Source: Muricea muricata
Lineage: Eukaryota > Cnidaria > Anthozoa > Malacalcyonacea > Plexauridae
Assembly: GCA_963855995.1 (NCBI GenBank)
Contig: OY979717.1
Location: 36,537,497 to 36,601,496, forward strand
DNA: 64,000 bases
Direction: 5' to 3'
In this document: piece after piece, positions 63,743-64,000 of the stretch
Position numbering within the stretch: the stretch's first letter is position 1
Layout: the number at the start of each line of letters is the position of its first letter
Notes under the pieces: model-generated
What the model saw: the letters and a program-made list of their open reading frames with translations, nothing else
What the model was told of the DNA's origin: nothing
Databases searched by the model: none
Made by a program: the position numbers and the translations under genes

Positions 63743-63773
63743 ATGGAAGAGATTACCGAAAGCCTTAAGAAAT

Positions 63774-63860
63774 CTAATCTCGAAGCTGCTCTTCTTCGCT
63801 TATATCGTCGAGGGGAGTTTCTATTAAACTTGGCAGTGGCTGCTCCACGCATTCCGCCAT
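63774..63860 (-). CDS. Short ORF MAECVEQPLPSLIE..., possible 5' exon or uORF
   Basis: An ATG in strong context (CAAGATGGCG on the minus strand) opens 28 codons with an acidic, natural-looking composition (PLDDISEEEQLRD) and a stop at 63774. Upstream (63870-63960) is a pyrimidine- and CpG-richer stretch with CACGTG, resembling a promoter. No donor lies before the stop, so it is a micropeptide, a uORF or a truncated gene copy. A plus-strand ORF (63743-63865, MEEITESLKKSNLEAALL) overlaps it completely, and at most one is real. Confidence 0.3.
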   Translation of the reverse strand: MAECVEQPLPSLIETPLDDISEEEQLRD

Positions 63861-63865
63861 CTTGA

Positions 63866-64000
63866 ATTCATTTTCTGCCAGGCGCTTTCGCTCCCTTCCC
63901 CCCTATTTTCTCCTCACGTGTTTCCCGCGCGCATTCACGATATTATATCGATATATACAATCCTATACACTTTTCCTGATTAGAAAATTAGAAAGCGCCT
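63866..64000. promoter_or_regulatory. Possible promoter region at the window edge
   Basis: C/T-rich tract with CACGTG and several CpGs (TTTCCCGCGCGC) upstream of the minus-strand ATG at 63860, then AT-rich sequence. Inference from composition only. Confidence 0.25.

Noticed and set aside
63743..63865. 40-codon plus-strand ORF
   Set aside because: It overlaps the minus-strand MAECVEQ ORF completely. Neither has independent support, and the minus-strand one has the better start context.

Overview
This window is eukaryotic and almost certainly metazoan. It has GT-AG introns of about 100-230 bp, BEL/Pao, DIRS-like, LINE and hAT elements, many palindromic (foldback) elements and MITEs, an interstitial TTAGGG-type tract, and no operon-like coding. 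The element families (DIRS-like tyrosine-recombinase retroelements, BEL/Pao, TTF-type hATs) and the short introns suggest an early-branching marine invertebrate such as a sponge or cnidarian. That is inference; the sequence does not fix the taxon.

Layout. Positions 1-16890 are a satellite-like tandem array with units of about 1.28-1.34 kb, each carrying ~50-bp internal subrepeats. Units 1+2 and 3+4 form a 2,620-bp higher-order pair. The array runs off the left edge of the window and is split at 7299-13641 by a complete 6,343-bp BEL/Pao LTR retrotransposon on the minus strand. It has 421-bp LTRs, a target-site duplication (TSD), primer-binding site, polypurine tract and one uninterrupted 1,813-codon Gag-Pol frame. 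A displaced array fragment follows at 17879-18072, after a ~1-kb insertion that ends in a 191-bp palindrome.

Positions 19-26 kb are a graveyard of nested elements. A decayed DIRS-like retroelement (plus strand) has its RNase H cut by a 238-bp MITE with a perfect 5-bp TSD and by a ~1.4-kb insertion that includes a mariner-type MITE. Next come a LINE scrap and a hAT transposase remnant (minus strand). Positions 26-37 kb hold MITEs, foldback elements, a telomere-like tract, a ~0.4-kb-arm inverted repeat, a 51-bp minisatellite, and three exons of an unrecognised minus-strand gene (33.6-30.0 kb). Positions 37.8-40.7 kb are a second DIRS-like element (minus strand: Gag remnant, RT-RNase H, broken tyrosine recombinase).

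Positions 42.6-51 kb hold two further candidate cellular genes on the minus strand. One has four phase-consistent exons at 42655-43744; the other is a looser exon set at 47.4-50.9 kb. They are separated by a LINE with a foldback insertion and a GC-rich minisatellite. Positions 52-59 kb are nested DNA transposons: a hAT inside a foldback element, then a 3-kb long-TIR element with a broken Cys/His-rich protein gene and a LINE 3' fragment inside it, then a copy of a repeat also present at 26.7 kb. Positions 61.2-62.95 kb are a 1.77-kb element with ~550-bp terminal inverted repeats and a CTTT duplication. The right end holds short ORFs at a possible promoter.

The coding content is mostly mobile-element proteins (Gag, protease, RT, RNase H, integrase, YR recombinase, hAT transposase). 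The only intact one is BEL Gag-Pol, and its RT active-site box reads YVDN, so it may be catalytically dead. Exon calls rest on splice sites and reading phase alone; no transcript evidence was available.
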